DNA from: Primulina eburnea
Lineage: Eukaryota > Streptophyta > Magnoliopsida > Lamiales > Gesneriaceae
DNA: 64,000 bases
Reading direction: 5' to 3'
Assembly (NCBI RefSeq): GCF_022965805.1
Contig: NC_133115.1
Location: forward strand, 32,603,321-32,667,320
The notes below the pieces were generated by a model. It saw only the letters and a list, made by a program, of their open reading frames with translations. It had not been told where the DNA came from and made no database searches. Each line of letters begins with the position of its first letter. The stretch's first letter is position 1. This document shows positions 50,964 through 61,412 of the stretch, piece by piece. A program made the translations under genes and the position numbers.

Positions 50964-52824
50964 CCAATTTCGTCGACTATATATGTAATTTGATCCCAAA
51001 ATTACTTTATTTTGGTTTAGAATTTTGTTTTCGGATTATATTATATTATATATATAAAAGACAGATACTTGAAATATTGATGTTTAAAGATATATATTTG
51101 TTTTTGTCATGACGAATCTTGAAATAATTATGGGATATATTCTTATCGTGGCATGGAATATTTTAGCAAACATTAATATATGAGATGATTATGTATTTCA
51201 CAAGTCACGATTAAATTAGTATTATCTCGATATTTATGTCACTACACTGTAAATAAAGAGAGAATATTTCGTCCATTTTTGGGGTACACAACAAGAAAAA
51301 CATGGATTAGAGATTGCCAAAATAGAGACCGATCGATTAACGATCGATTTGATTGGTATCAGTAACTTTAGCGACCACATTTACGACGTTCTCTAAAATA
51401 GAGACTAATATTTTTTTATGCGGTTTTTACTTTAGATTCGGATCTTGAAATTGATTGAATGTTGATTTTGATAGGATTCTCACTTCTTGTCAAATTATTA
51501 AGTAATTTGTGAGGTTTATTGGCATGCTCTTCATTCTCATTTTGTGATTTTGTGGTGCTAAAGAAACGCTAGAATTCTACCTTTAATGTTAGGTTATTTT
51601 GACATTGTAATAAATCAGGTATCAAGGTAAACTGTTTGGTTAATTGATTTTTTTAAAATATTGATCCCTTATTATCTTTTTCAAAAGTTGGCTATTATAT
51701 TAAGTATATAATAAAATTATTTATCTATACAAAAAATTAATTTAAATTATAACGATAAATTAATTAATTGGGTAAATAAAATACCCAAGTACTAAAAAAA
51801 GTGAAGAGTCAGTAATCAAGTTTTATAAGATTAAACATAATTTTATTTTTAAGAAAAGATTAAACGGGTTTAAGCATGGAAAAAGTTTTTAAAATTTTTT
51901 GTTATTTTAATTCAAACAATAGATAAAACAATATTTAATAAATATATATATTTTCAGCTTATAAAAAAGACAAATTATAAAATTACAATAATTAAAAGTT
52001 GAGAAAATTATGATTTTAGTATTGTAAGTTGACATGTTTTATATTTTAATTTTGTAACTTGAAAAATTTGATTTTCATCAAATTTTATTTTTTTTATCTT
52101 TTTTTTTGGTACGAAACCACTAAATACACGTAATATTACTTATTTGATAATGATATTCTCTTACGCGATTAATGTGAAAAGAATAAATCTTATTTTACAC
52201 ACATTAAAATATACAAAAAAAAAATATCCTTTCATTTTGAAGTATTAGATGTCGTTTTGCATTATTTTTTCTTTTTTTATCCGATGAATTTTAATTATTG
52301 TCACATATGTCATGTAAGAGAGAAGCAATGTCAAATAAACTCTATTCAATACAGTTAATGGTTTGAGCAAAAAAAATACCAAAAGATAAATACAAGTTAC
52401 TGCATGGAAATAAAATTTTGACAAATTATAAGACTGTAACGACTAAAACTGCAATTTTCCGTTAATAATTTCTTATAAATTTATAAAATTCAAGCAATGA
52501 AAGAAATTTCTCTAAAACCATTACTGATTTGTGAATTGATGTTAACATTTTATCAAGGTTTTTTAATAAAAAAAAATTAAATAAAGGAACTATCTTTAAA
52601 TATAAATTTATGTTTTGGAACACTGGAAAATACCATTTTCAACCGATTTTAGAAAAAAAAAATAGTTTCTGAAGTGAATATCAAGCGAGTCACTATGAAT
52701 GTGATACTTGATTTTCTGTGCTAGTTGCTCTTCGAGTTGTCGGCGACTTTTCACATCTGATCGCCATCGCTAGCTGGTCCACTCTCATTGAGTGGCGAAT
52801 TCACATTCATTCCATAGAGAGCAG
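50964..52824. other. Intergenic region between HSP20-like A and UreD
   Basis: Very AT-rich with long T and A runs. At 51287 CACAACAAGAAAAAC starts a stretch with CACTA-element-like ends and GCGACCACATTTACGACG, possibly a short CACTA-type derivative. No coding region was recognised. Confidence 0.5.
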
Positions 52825-55081
52825 ATGGAAAGAGGGAAGGTGGTTGTGGAGAGGGTCGGTGGCAAATCAACGGTGACCCGATGCATTTCCAAGTACCCTC
52901 TCAAATTCATCATTCCCAATAAAGTCAATCTCGGGTTCCCTCTCTGCTTCTCCGTTCTTGATTCTGCAAGCAACACGCGGGATTCTCACGCTCTTGATGT
53001 TTTCCACAGGTGGGACCCGCTCAAACAGATGCTGTCTGGATTTACACCATCACCTATGGCGGTGGCATCGTCTCTGTATGTTATCGTTACATTCCTTGAC
53101 CTGGGTTTTTGTATGAAGTTGCTTCATTCATTGCGTTCAAATGTGTAGGGTGATTCTATTGGGTGTGAGATTACGGTGGGGGATGGCTGTGCGGCAGTTT
53201 TGACCACCCAATCTTCTACCAAGGTCTTGTGTTTTGCAGTCATTTCTTGAATACTTGAATCTATCTGTTAATGTGTTAAAGATTAAATTTTGGCGATGGA
53301 GGTGTGGTTATTGAATACCGTTCACTGATTTTTTTTTAAAAAAAAAAACTCGAGTGTGCAGGTATACAAGTGTGTCGGATCCAAGTGTTCTGAACAAAAA
53401 TTGGAGGTGATACTTGTTTTTTTTCTTGTCAAGTATGAAATTTGGTCAAACCACTTGTTCTCACATTTGTGTATGATTTGATTGAACTCATAATATTACA
53501 CTTCGAGGTATAGGACGATTACATTTTTAGTCCTTAATTTTACCCCTGAAACAGATTTCATCCCCATAATTATTACTTGCGAGAGGACATGTATTTTCAT
53601 GAGGGAGAGACCCGATATTCTTAGAAAATAGTGGACCAATGTTGTAATGCGTGAAACAAAATCCTTTTGGGATATACAGTAAGAACTAAAAATTGCAACT
53701 GCCACACCCAATTTTAGGAAGACAGGCTCATTTGTGAGCATATGGGGTGGTTTGGATTTTGACAGAAGTTGGTGGCAAAGGCGATGTCTGTTAAACAAAT
53801 GTGAAATGCTCAGGGACTATTCTGTGAGCTACACACAGGGGACATGAATTTGTTTTGGGTGAAATCAGGAACTAAAAATGTTATCATCTCAAATGAGAGG
53901 AAAATGATATTTAGGCATTTTTATGCTAGTTTTTATTTCAGGTCACAAGGTGCCCTTTGGGGAGTACATCGTTGCTTTATATATGTTTTCATTTTTGCCA
54001 TTGTGTATGTCACTTTAAACAAACAGTAGTTGATCTATGCCATGCAGTAGGCTAGTATTGGGAAGGACGCTCTTCTTGCTGTAATTCCAGACCCAGTCAC
54101 GTGCTTTTCCACTGCAAAGTATTCTCAATTGCAAATTTTCAAAGTTGTTCCTGAATCGAGCTTGCTTCTTGTTGATTGGATTACCAGTGGTCGTCATGAG
54201 AGGGGAGAAAAATGGGAATTTTCTTTTTACAAGAGTACTAATCGGATTCTCACGAAAGAGGACGAGCCTGTGTTTCTTGACACGGTACTTTTCTTATTTT
54301 TACATGTCCTTTGAATTTGCGCATCCTTGCAAAATTGCCTATTAACATTAATCCGATGCTGTCACTTTCTCTTATGAAATGTCTTGATATCGTTGGGAAT
54401 TCTTTGATTATATATTATTCCCTTGAAATTGGTTGATTGATTCTAACTTGACACAGGCATTGTTAGAGCAAGGAAATTATGGCAGTATTTCTGACCACCT
54501 GCAAGATTACCAATCAATAGCTATGATAGTGCTCTTGGGGTAGGAACTCTGAAAGTTTGCGGGTTTCTTTTTGACACAAGAATGAGAATTGTGTGGCTTA
54601 ATCCTGTGTTTGTATTCATGGTTTTAGGCCTAAATTGAAGCATGTCCAGCATCAGATCCAGGAAGATGTGAAGAAATTAATGTCGGAGCAACTTCATGTC
54701 CCTTCTATCAGATCAGGAGGTGATAAATGTTTTCCAAAACCAAGATTTATTGCTTCTTGCAGTGTGTTTGGCCCAAAGGTGCGTAATACATTTCTTAATT
54801 GTATTCCATGTATTAATTGAAATGCTTGACATACGATCTTCTGGAATACATCTTTTGAAAGCTCCGGCCTCCGAGAAGCAGGTCACCTCACCCATAGAAA
54901 ATTATATTAACTATTGCTTATTTGAAGATGATCAGGAAAATACATTAACTCTCTGTTAGCATGTCAGGGGACCGGAGTTGTGATTAGAGTAGCATCCATG
55001 ACAACTGAATCCATCTACAATTTCCTGCAACATGAATTGGCTGCCATGAAACCATTGCTTGGAGTTTCACCCTATTTCTAG
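52825..55081 (+). CDS. URED: Urease accessory protein UreD, 8 exons, complete
   Basis: UreD forms the UreD-UreF-UreG complex that delivers nickel to apo-urease in the cytosol. Exons: 52825-52923, 53010-53075, 53149-53223, 53362-53406, 54051-54284, 54457-54539, 54628-54778, 54968-55081. All are GT-AG and in phase; the total is 867 nt, 288 aa, near the usual plant length. Key segments: GGKSTVTRCISKYPLKFIIP, DAVWIYTITYGGGIVSGDSI, VLTTQSSTKVYK, VIPDPVTCFSTAKYSQ, LLVDWITSGRHERGEKWEF, FGPK-like LGPKLKHVQ, IASCSVFGPKGTGVV and the end LLGVSPYF. An in-frame ATG at 52792 would add 11 residues (MANSHSFHREQ), but the 52825 start fits the family. The frame is intact. Confidence 0.93.
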
Positions 55082-56042
55082 ACACACACAAAATCAGGTA
55101 AAGGTAATTAGCGAATCTTTCTGAATTGGAGTTGCGTAGGTTTTTATCTTTTAATGATTAAAGTTTGGTAGTTCGACCTACGTTCGGTTCCTCTTTTTTC
55201 TGTAATTGTCGGATTTGGAATACAGTATTATGGTTTATCACTTCTGAGTTGTATGACTGAAGCTCGGTGACCCGATTGGTTTAGCTTTAAATTGTTGCAA
55301 ACAATAATATGTACTCGCAAGTGGTTTGCTGAGTAGTCCAAACAAAGAATTCGTGCTTTTACTTGGTTTGAGAATATATTTTACGCATGTATACGAGTTT
55401 GACTCGAGTTTTATATTTTTGGATAAGAAGCGAGTAGTCGTGTTTATTATCCCCTTTTAAGTTTTTTGCCACTACACAATAAACAACCCCTCCATCTCTG
55501 GGCAGGATGAAGTTTTTCATGAGTACACCATTGTTGGATGTTCAAAATTTTTATGGAGTTGATGTGGGATCATACCAACAATAATGCGTCGGTCTGGCAA
55601 GGAGGCCGATTTCATGAGTTTTTTTTTTTTGGCGAGTGGTATTGATAAATTTGATTTATGTGCTCAAATTAAAAGAGAAAAGTCACCCAAATTAATTGAT
55701 TAATATATGTTTTTACTTGAGATTCTTCATGTATATATATGTGTGTGTGCACATATACAGATCGTACGCACACATGGGACCCCACTCCAGCTGCATGTAT
55801 ACGTTAAATATTTAAGTCATTTATTACCGTAGAGTCTTTTCTCTAATTTCTTATTAAATTTTGAAAGGAAACAATATTTTGTTTGAATCCATGATAGAAA
55901 TATAAAACAAATCATAATCATAAACACTTGAATAATCATCGTTAATTCTAAAATAATAATAATCAATGAAAAGAATATATATAGAAAGATAGATAGGTGG
56001 ATAGACTCACACACACATACACATATTGATGTGTGTGTATAA
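55082..56042. other. Intergenic region downstream of UreD
   Basis: AT-rich spacer. ACGCACACATGGGACC near 55765 also occurs near 50115, downstream of HSP20-like A, suggesting the two HSP20-like genes were duplicated with 3' flank. A 30-bp stretch at 55491-55520 (CATCTCTGGGCAG core) recurs imperfectly at 63848-63877. (GT)n/(AC)n runs lie near 55740 and 56010-56040. Confidence 0.5.
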
Positions 56043-56345
56043 TCATATAAATAAGAGTGGCTCCTTTGGGAAATTGACTGTAACAACCCCATGATCAGAA
56101 TATTGAACCAACATTTGATGTATGGATGCATGGGGGACGCCATCGAGGGGAGTCATATAATCCGACGTGATATCTTGTTGTGTTCCATTGGGAAACCATT
56201 TTCTCTTCACGGTAATGCGCAGATGATTCCCGTCGACCACTCTCACCTTCGCGCTGCGTCTGTTCAATGTTCCTGCATTCGGAACTCTCAGTATGAATTT
56301 GTAGGCGTTTGAGCTTTCCTCGGGGACAATTCTTGGATATTCCAT
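56043..56345 (-). CDS. HSP20-like (alpha-crystallin fold) small protein B
   Basis: 100 aa: MEYPRIVPEESSNAYKFILR, VPNAGTLNRRSAKVRVVDGN, HLRITVKRKWFPNGTQQDIT, then SDYMTPLDGVPHASIHQMLV and VVTVNFPKEP. Clear paralogue of the protein at 50670-50963 (shared PRIVPEE, VPNAG.LNRR, HL.ITV.RK, TSDY..PL, VPHA.I..MLV.YS, PKEP). It has the strand pattern of an alpha-crystallin domain and ends in the usual V.V..PKE. A TATA box and a duplicated HSE-like element lie upstream, unlike copy A as far as I can see. Confidence 0.75.
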   Translation of the reverse strand: MEYPRIVPEESSNAYKFILRVPNAGTLNRRSAKVRVVDGNHLRITVKRKWFPNGTQQDITSDYMTPLDGVPHASIHQMLVQYSDHGVVTVNFPKEPLLFI

Positions 56346-56560
56346 CTGATAGTGGGAGAGACTATTTGCTCAGTGCAAGTAAGATGTGAATTAATAAATC
56401 AAACCGAAGAACATATCTGAGTATTTATAGTGGTTGGAAAGGACGATTACAAAGCTTAAATCAAGAAAGTTCCTTCAAATAATCGGGATCCCCTAGATTG
56501 CTTTGTAAATCAAGAAAGTTCCTTCAAATAATCGGGATCCCCTAGATTGCCTTACGATAT
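56346..56560 (-). promoter_or_regulatory. Promoter of HSP20-like B: TATA box and duplicated HSE-like motif
   Basis: Reading the minus strand, CTATAAATAC (56421-56430) lies about 80 bases before the ATG. Further upstream a 44-bp block occurs twice with a 49-bp period (56458-56501 and 56507-56550). Each copy contains AGAAAGTTCC, a two-unit GAAnnTTC heat-shock-element-like core. The duplication therefore doubles a candidate HSF site. Activity is inferred only. Confidence 0.5.
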
Positions 56561-56865
56561 TATTGACAGATTAATTTTGTCACAAGGGTAGTTGTTAAAT
56601 TTGTATTTTTATTATGTTATTTTAATATTAAGATCATATCGAGCTTAACTGGTTGGCTGATTTATTTCTTTAATTATTATTAATCCTTATATTACAATTC
56701 GTGCGCATATATCAACTCTCTATGTATCATGTAATTGAATATGAAATAAATTAATAATGTAAATACAATATTACCAAAAATTTCTTCAGAAAATATTACC
56801 AAAAGTAAGGGATATGAATAAAAATCCGGTAAACAAAAATACCTAATTCAAAAATTAAATAAAAG

Positions 56866-56909
<44 letters not shown>
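56866..56909. repeat. (TA)n microsatellite
   Basis: About 22 uninterrupted TA dinucleotides between HSP20-like B and the UreD fragment. Confidence 0.95.
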
Positions 56910-56911
<2 letters not shown>

Positions 56912-56929
56912 TTGATCATACCAACAACT

Positions 56930-57300
56930 GTTACCAATTGTGTTCTGCTGTCATTTGTTGAATCTGTTTCTGTTAACTGGTTAAAGATTAAATCTTGGCC
57001 ATGGACGTGTGGTTATGGAACAGTACCATTTGCTGATTGTTCTTAAGAACTCGATCGAGTGTGCAGGTTTACAAGTGTGTTCCGAACTAAAATTGGAGTC
57101 ATAATATTTAATTATTAGTCCTAATTGAGGTAAGGTAAGACAAATCCTCTCTGTTTCTGGTAATTTGATTATGCATAGAATTTCTTTTATCTGGTGACAC
57201 AATGAATTAGAGGGATGATTACATTTTTAGTCCTTAATTTTATCCCCGAAACACATTTAAATCATCCTCGTAATTATTACTAAGAAAGGACGTGTATTAC
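56930..57300 (+). pseudogene. UreD fragment (exon 4 with flanking introns), duplicated
   Basis: Colinear with about 53230-53600 of the intact UreD gene. Shared blocks include TTAAAGATTAAAT, GTGTGGTTAT, CGAGTGTGCAGGT plus TACAAGTGTGT (exon 4), AAAATTGGAG, and the intron block GATTACATTTTTAGTCCTTA followed by ATTATTACT. The middle of exon 4 is deleted and the donor is lost. The fragment ends abruptly at the 3' end of the S-protein-like gene at 57297. Confidence 0.85.
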
Positions 57301-57728
57301 TTTCCAGTCTCCCAACGAGTATCAAGCTTCCAATTCGACCCATCGTAGCTTATGTAAAACCCCAACTCGTTCACTTTCCAGTACACGGCTGCTTGGCCCT
57401 TATCCCGTTTCGGCACGTACGGATCGAACGTAGCAAAGTCCAAGCCAAAATAAGCCATGGCGATGTAAGAATTATTTTCCGTAGCTTTCAGTTGATATTC
57501 TTGGCCGCGGTTCAATGAAACAGTTGGTAACAAATCTCCTCCGACCACTCGAATCTTCATATCAACATTGGCGCGCGGGTTGTGTGTGACCACGGCGTCG
57601 GTTATGCGAACCAGTACAAGCTTTTTGCAAGCGCCGTTGTCGATGGTGGCCTGAGAGGTTGCTTGCGTGGAGTGGCCATGAAGGGTTATGGCTAAAACCA
57701 GAAGAACAATCGAGCTTTTGGATGTCAT
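57297..57728 (-). CDS. Secreted S-protein homologue (SPH/S1)-like protein A
   Basis: 143 aa with a signal peptide at 1-24 (SSIVLLVLAITLHGHSTQA). The mature part has the layout of the plant self-incompatibility S1 family: a beta-strand start (LVLVRITDAVV), LLPTVSLNRGQEYQLK in the middle, FDPYVPKRDKGQAAVYWKV and the ending ELGFYISYDGSNWKLDTRW, like WKVREDGFY.S.DG..W.....W. The conserved cysteines of typical S-proteins are missing (one Cys, near residue 34), so it is divergent or another beta-sandwich family. Divergent neighbour of paralogue B at 59583. Confidence 0.6.
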   Translation of the reverse strand: MTSKSSIVLLVLAITLHGHSTQATSQATIDNGACKKLVLVRITDAVVTHNPRANVDMKIRVVGGDLLPTVSLNRGQEYQLKATENNSYIAMAYFGLDFATFDPYVPKRDKGQAAVYWKVNELGFYISYDGSNWKLDTRWETGK

Positions 57729-58565
57729 GTTTACTTGTTTATTTTTCTGGGTTTTTGGTTTCTTGTTTATGGGGTACGTTTTTGTAGTTGGGAAATCTCA
57801 AGGAAACAGGTGGAATCATTGGTGGAGCCTGGAGGTATGAAATATGTTGAACATCTTTCGTTCGGATTATGTAATGATTATGGTAACCAAAAAAAAAAAA
57901 TATTTTTTTCTTGAATTTATATTTTATTGTAACAAATTTTAGTCAGTAATAAATCCTTCTGACATTTTATATATTTATAAAGAAATTAGTAGCTCGTGTC
58001 GCGATTCGGCTCCTTTGAGACAATTATTTATAAAATGTTTTGTAAAATTTTTTTACATAATTTTTATAAAATTGTTTTTAGAATAAATATGTGTTTAATT
58101 TGGAAAAATCTTCTATGATTAGGGTTGAAAATGTTTTTGGCAATTATTTTTTAAAAAATGATTTACAGTTAAAATAATTAAGAAGATGTTTGGACAACTG
58201 TTCTATAAAAACTTCATAATTCTCGTTTAACCCAAGTTTTTTTATTCTAAGCACATAAAAAAACAAATATCAACTTTTATTAAAAAAAAAACTATACTTA
58301 GAGAATACTTTTTTAAAAAACAATTTGAAATGTTTTGCAAAAAATTTATCCAAATACATACTTTAAGCTTTTTTTCACTCAACAAATACTAAAAATATTT
58401 TTAAAGTGTTTGTCCAATGGAGTCACCCCAAAAGCTAACTGGAGAATTGTCCAATTTCATATATACAATTTTCGATAACTTAATTCAGTCGATGTAAGAC
58501 ACTAACACACTCTTTTCACACAAAATTTACAAGACAACAAGTGACTCATAAGGGTAAATTCAATA
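57729..58565. other. Left part of the intergenic region between the two S-protein-like genes
   Basis: Upstream sequence of gene A, AT-rich with T and A runs. GAGATTTCCCAACTAC on the minus strand near 57790 resembles TTTCCCAAATCCCTAC before gene B, a possible shared promoter remnant. Nothing else was recognised. Confidence 0.4.
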
Positions 58566-58980
58566 CTTAATGATAATACTATTGACGGCGTGCGATTAAT
58601 GTACGCCGTTAATGTCTGAACACGATTTTTTTTTCAAAAAAATGCTTTACTATCTGCAGCGTGCTTTTAATACACGTCGTCCATAGTATCAAGTTACTAT
58701 CCGCGACGTGCTTTTAATGCACGCCGTCCATAGTAATATCCGCAGCGTACTTTTAATGCAGGCCTTTAATAGTATCAAGTTAGTATCCGCCGCGTGCTTT
58801 GAATGCACGCCGTCCATAGTAATATCCGCAGCGTGCTTTTAATGCACGCCGTAAATAGTATCAAGTGCAACACTATTAACAGTGCACATATGGGTGCACG
58901 CCGCGAAAAGTAGTATTCGCAGCGTGCTTTTAATGCACGCTGTTGATGACGTGCTGCGAAAAATCAATTTTCTTGTTGTG
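58566..58980. repeat. Cluster of hairpin-forming subterminal-type repeats ending in a CACTA-like terminus
   Basis: About seven imperfect copies of a 38-40-bp unit, ATCCGCAGCGTGCTTTTAAT followed by GCACGCCGTCCATAGTA. Each contains the palindrome GCGTGC-TTTTAAT-GCACGC. The cluster stops at TTTTCTTGTTGTG (58968-58980), close to the reverse complement of CACTA-type ends (CACTACAAGAAAA). This layout is typical of CACTA subterminal regions. The opposite end was not identified. Confidence 0.65.
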
Positions 58981-59497
58981 TCCATTCCAAAAAGTATTCA
59001 AGAGAGATGATGGTTCAAGTCCATATATTCAACCTTAAAAAATTTAATCCGATGTTTGATTCAGTTTTTGATTATTTTTTTTTTTGTGCTTCACTTATGG
59101 TGTTAAAATATTAAGTTTGTTCTTGGATGTGAGAATAGAAGCAATAATTTTATCTGAGAATGGACTTGAAGCATACATTAATTAGAAATAACACTCATAT
59201 TGGGTGATTTATTAATATTGTATTTACTCGACATAAATTAATCTAAACAATCAAATTGATTTAAAATCCATAAATCTGAAATTCATAACTTGAACACTTT
59301 TCATTTAAAAGCCAACTTAAAGTTTGTGTGATTATAGACTTAAAAAAACTTAATTTAAAAGTTTTTTTTGCCTTTTTATACTTACTAAAATTTGTTACCA
59401 TAACCATTGCAAAATCCAACCAAAGATATTTGATATATTACATATATCCCTCCATGAATGATTCCAGCTGTTTGCTTAAGATTTCCCAAATCCCTAC

Positions 59498-59506
59498 TAT
59501 AAAAAT
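59498..59506 (+). promoter_or_regulatory. TATA box of S-protein-like gene B
   Basis: TATAAAAAT about 85 bases before the ATG at 59583, at the usual plant distance when a leader of 50-60 bases is allowed. Confidence 0.6.
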
Positions 59507-59582
59507 CCATAACCAAGAAACCAAAAATTCAAGGAAAAAAAAGAGGTAGGATCAGAAAAGCAAAAAACAAAAACAAGTTAGT

Positions 59583-59990
59583 ATGTCATCCAAAAGCTTG
59601 ATTTTTCCTCTGGTTTTAGCCATAACCCTCTCCATGCAAACAACCTCTCAGGCCGTCGACGTCGGCGGAAAGCCTGTAATGGTTCACATTACCAACGTCA
59701 TCACCGCAAACAATAAGCCCCCTGTTGAACTGAATATTCAAGACCAACAAGGACATATGTTACCATCTGTTTCACTGAACCGCGGCCAAGAATACCAACT
59801 GAAAGCTATGGAAAATACTTCTTACACCGCCATGGGTTCTTTGGGCTTGGACTTTGCTGTGGTCGATCCGTACTCGCCGGGACGGGATAAAGGCCAAGCA
59901 GCCGTGTATTGGAAAGTTAACGAGATAGGGTTTTACATAGGCTATGATAAGTCTAAGTGGAAGCTCGATGCTCGTTGGGAGAGTGAGTGA
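59583..59990 (+). CDS. Secreted S-protein homologue (SPH/S1)-like protein B
   Basis: 135 aa with a signal peptide (SLIFPLVLAITLSMQTTSQA). Mature segments: PVMVHITNVITANNKPPVEL, MLPSVSLNRGQEYQLKAMEN, LGLDFAVVDPYSPGRDKGQA and AVYWKVNEIGFYIGYDKSKW. It is strongly similar to protein A (57297-57728), especially SLNRGQEYQLKA.EN and RDKGQAAVYWKVNE.GFYI. It has no cysteine at all, so the disulfides of classical S-proteins cannot form. Intronless, like most of that family, and arranged head-to-head with A. Confidence 0.6.
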   Translation: MSSKSLIFPLVLAITLSMQTTSQAVDVGGKPVMVHITNVITANNKPPVELNIQDQQGHMLPSVSLNRGQEYQLKAMENTSYTAMGSLGLDFAVVDPYSPGRDKGQAAVYWKVNEIGFYIGYDKSKWKLDARWESE

Positions 59991-60317
59991 TTTGTTCATT
60001 TAACCGAAAAGAAACCAAAAAATTTATGTACTCTCAATTTATCAATAAAGTTTCAAACAATTGGAATTGAGCGAAGCGTTTGAAAAAAAATAAGATTGGG
60101 TGAATTTGGAGACGGAAGCACCAACCAAAGATTGAGCTTTTAAATAATTGATTAAAAGTGGGAAAAAAATCAAATATGTATATTGCGTAAAAACAGAAAT
60201 GAAAAGTTGAATTTTTTTTAAAGATATAATATTTAATAATATATATGTTATCTATATATATGTGATGATTATTATGACAACACAACATATATATTTGTAG
60301 TTCGGATTATGTAATTT

Positions 60318-60545
60318 TATATCTGTTAACCGTGGTGTACATGTGCACGCCGTTAATACTATGTGCACGCCGTGGGTACTGTTATCCGTGACGTACATGC
60401 GCAAGCCGTTAATACTATTATCTGCGGTGCGTACATGCACGCCACATATACTATTATCCATAGCGCGCGCACGCACGTTGCGGATAATATTATCTGCAGC
60501 ATGCAATGTACGATGTTAATATTCATATCCGCAACATGAAAACAA
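60318..60545. repeat. Second cluster of GCACGCCGTTAATA-type repeats
   Basis: Repeated ATTATCCG-type starts, GTACATG(C/T)GCACGCC and GTTAATACTATTATC modules, related to the cluster at 58566-58980. With that cluster it brackets S-protein-like gene B. No clear CACTA end was found here. Confidence 0.6.
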
Positions 60546-61412
60546 ATTCTACATCGTTCGTTTGCAAGCCGATAAAATCAATTTCGCTAAAAAAATCAAT
60601 CGAATCGACAAAAACGATAAACCAAATTTTTACAAAAAATTTAGTACAACTTTAAGTTTAATTAACACAAAATTGATAAAAGTCACCTTTTCTTCAATAT
60701 ATCAAAACAAAAAGTTGAAAATCGAAAGCAAGATACGGAATCTGCAACACTAGCTGATACATATATAACAATGATTAAACTTTCAATACACGCAAATCAG
60801 TAAAATATTTATCAATCACACAATACTATAAATTTAGATAACCATGCTATCGTGCTTCCTATCGCGTCCTCGAGAAACTTCATTTCATCATTTGGTCGAA
60901 TTAGGTCCACCTTCTCCACCAAAACCTTATCAACCCAAACTTTCCAACAAGATCTACCAAGAACAAAGTGAAGCAGTTTTGTCTTATTCGTGGATACAAT
61001 TCGACCTTCTGCAACAATTAATTCATCAGCACACCAATGAAGCAGCTTACATTTGTATTAGCACGGATATTTCCAAGACTCACATTCCTCAAATTTGACT
61101 GTAAATAAATAATGAAAAGTTATTGATTAATCCATGTCTATTTTTTGTAACAATTTTGTGGTTTAAAAATACATAATTTAAAGATAATTACCTGAGAAAT
61201 ATGATCAAAATTACCATTTTTCTTGGCACCATTATCGATATCACCATTACTAACAACTTCATTACCAATACCGCTACCAATGCCACCACTAGCAACCTAC
61301 TTTTACAATCAAATCGTGTCAAACGATGTAATCATGATAATTCAAAAGCATTTAAGTGTGTATATATACCAAACATATTTTTTATATGTTGTTTATAACT
61401 TACTAACATGTC
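60546..61412. other. Non-genic AT-rich region
   Basis: The open frame at 60844-61098 (84 codons) has no recognisable family and lies between repeats. Nothing else was recognised. Confidence 0.4.

Noticed and set aside
60844..61098. 84-codon open frame
   Set aside because: No family motif, proline-rich start without similarity I recognise, located among repeats; length is possible by chance.
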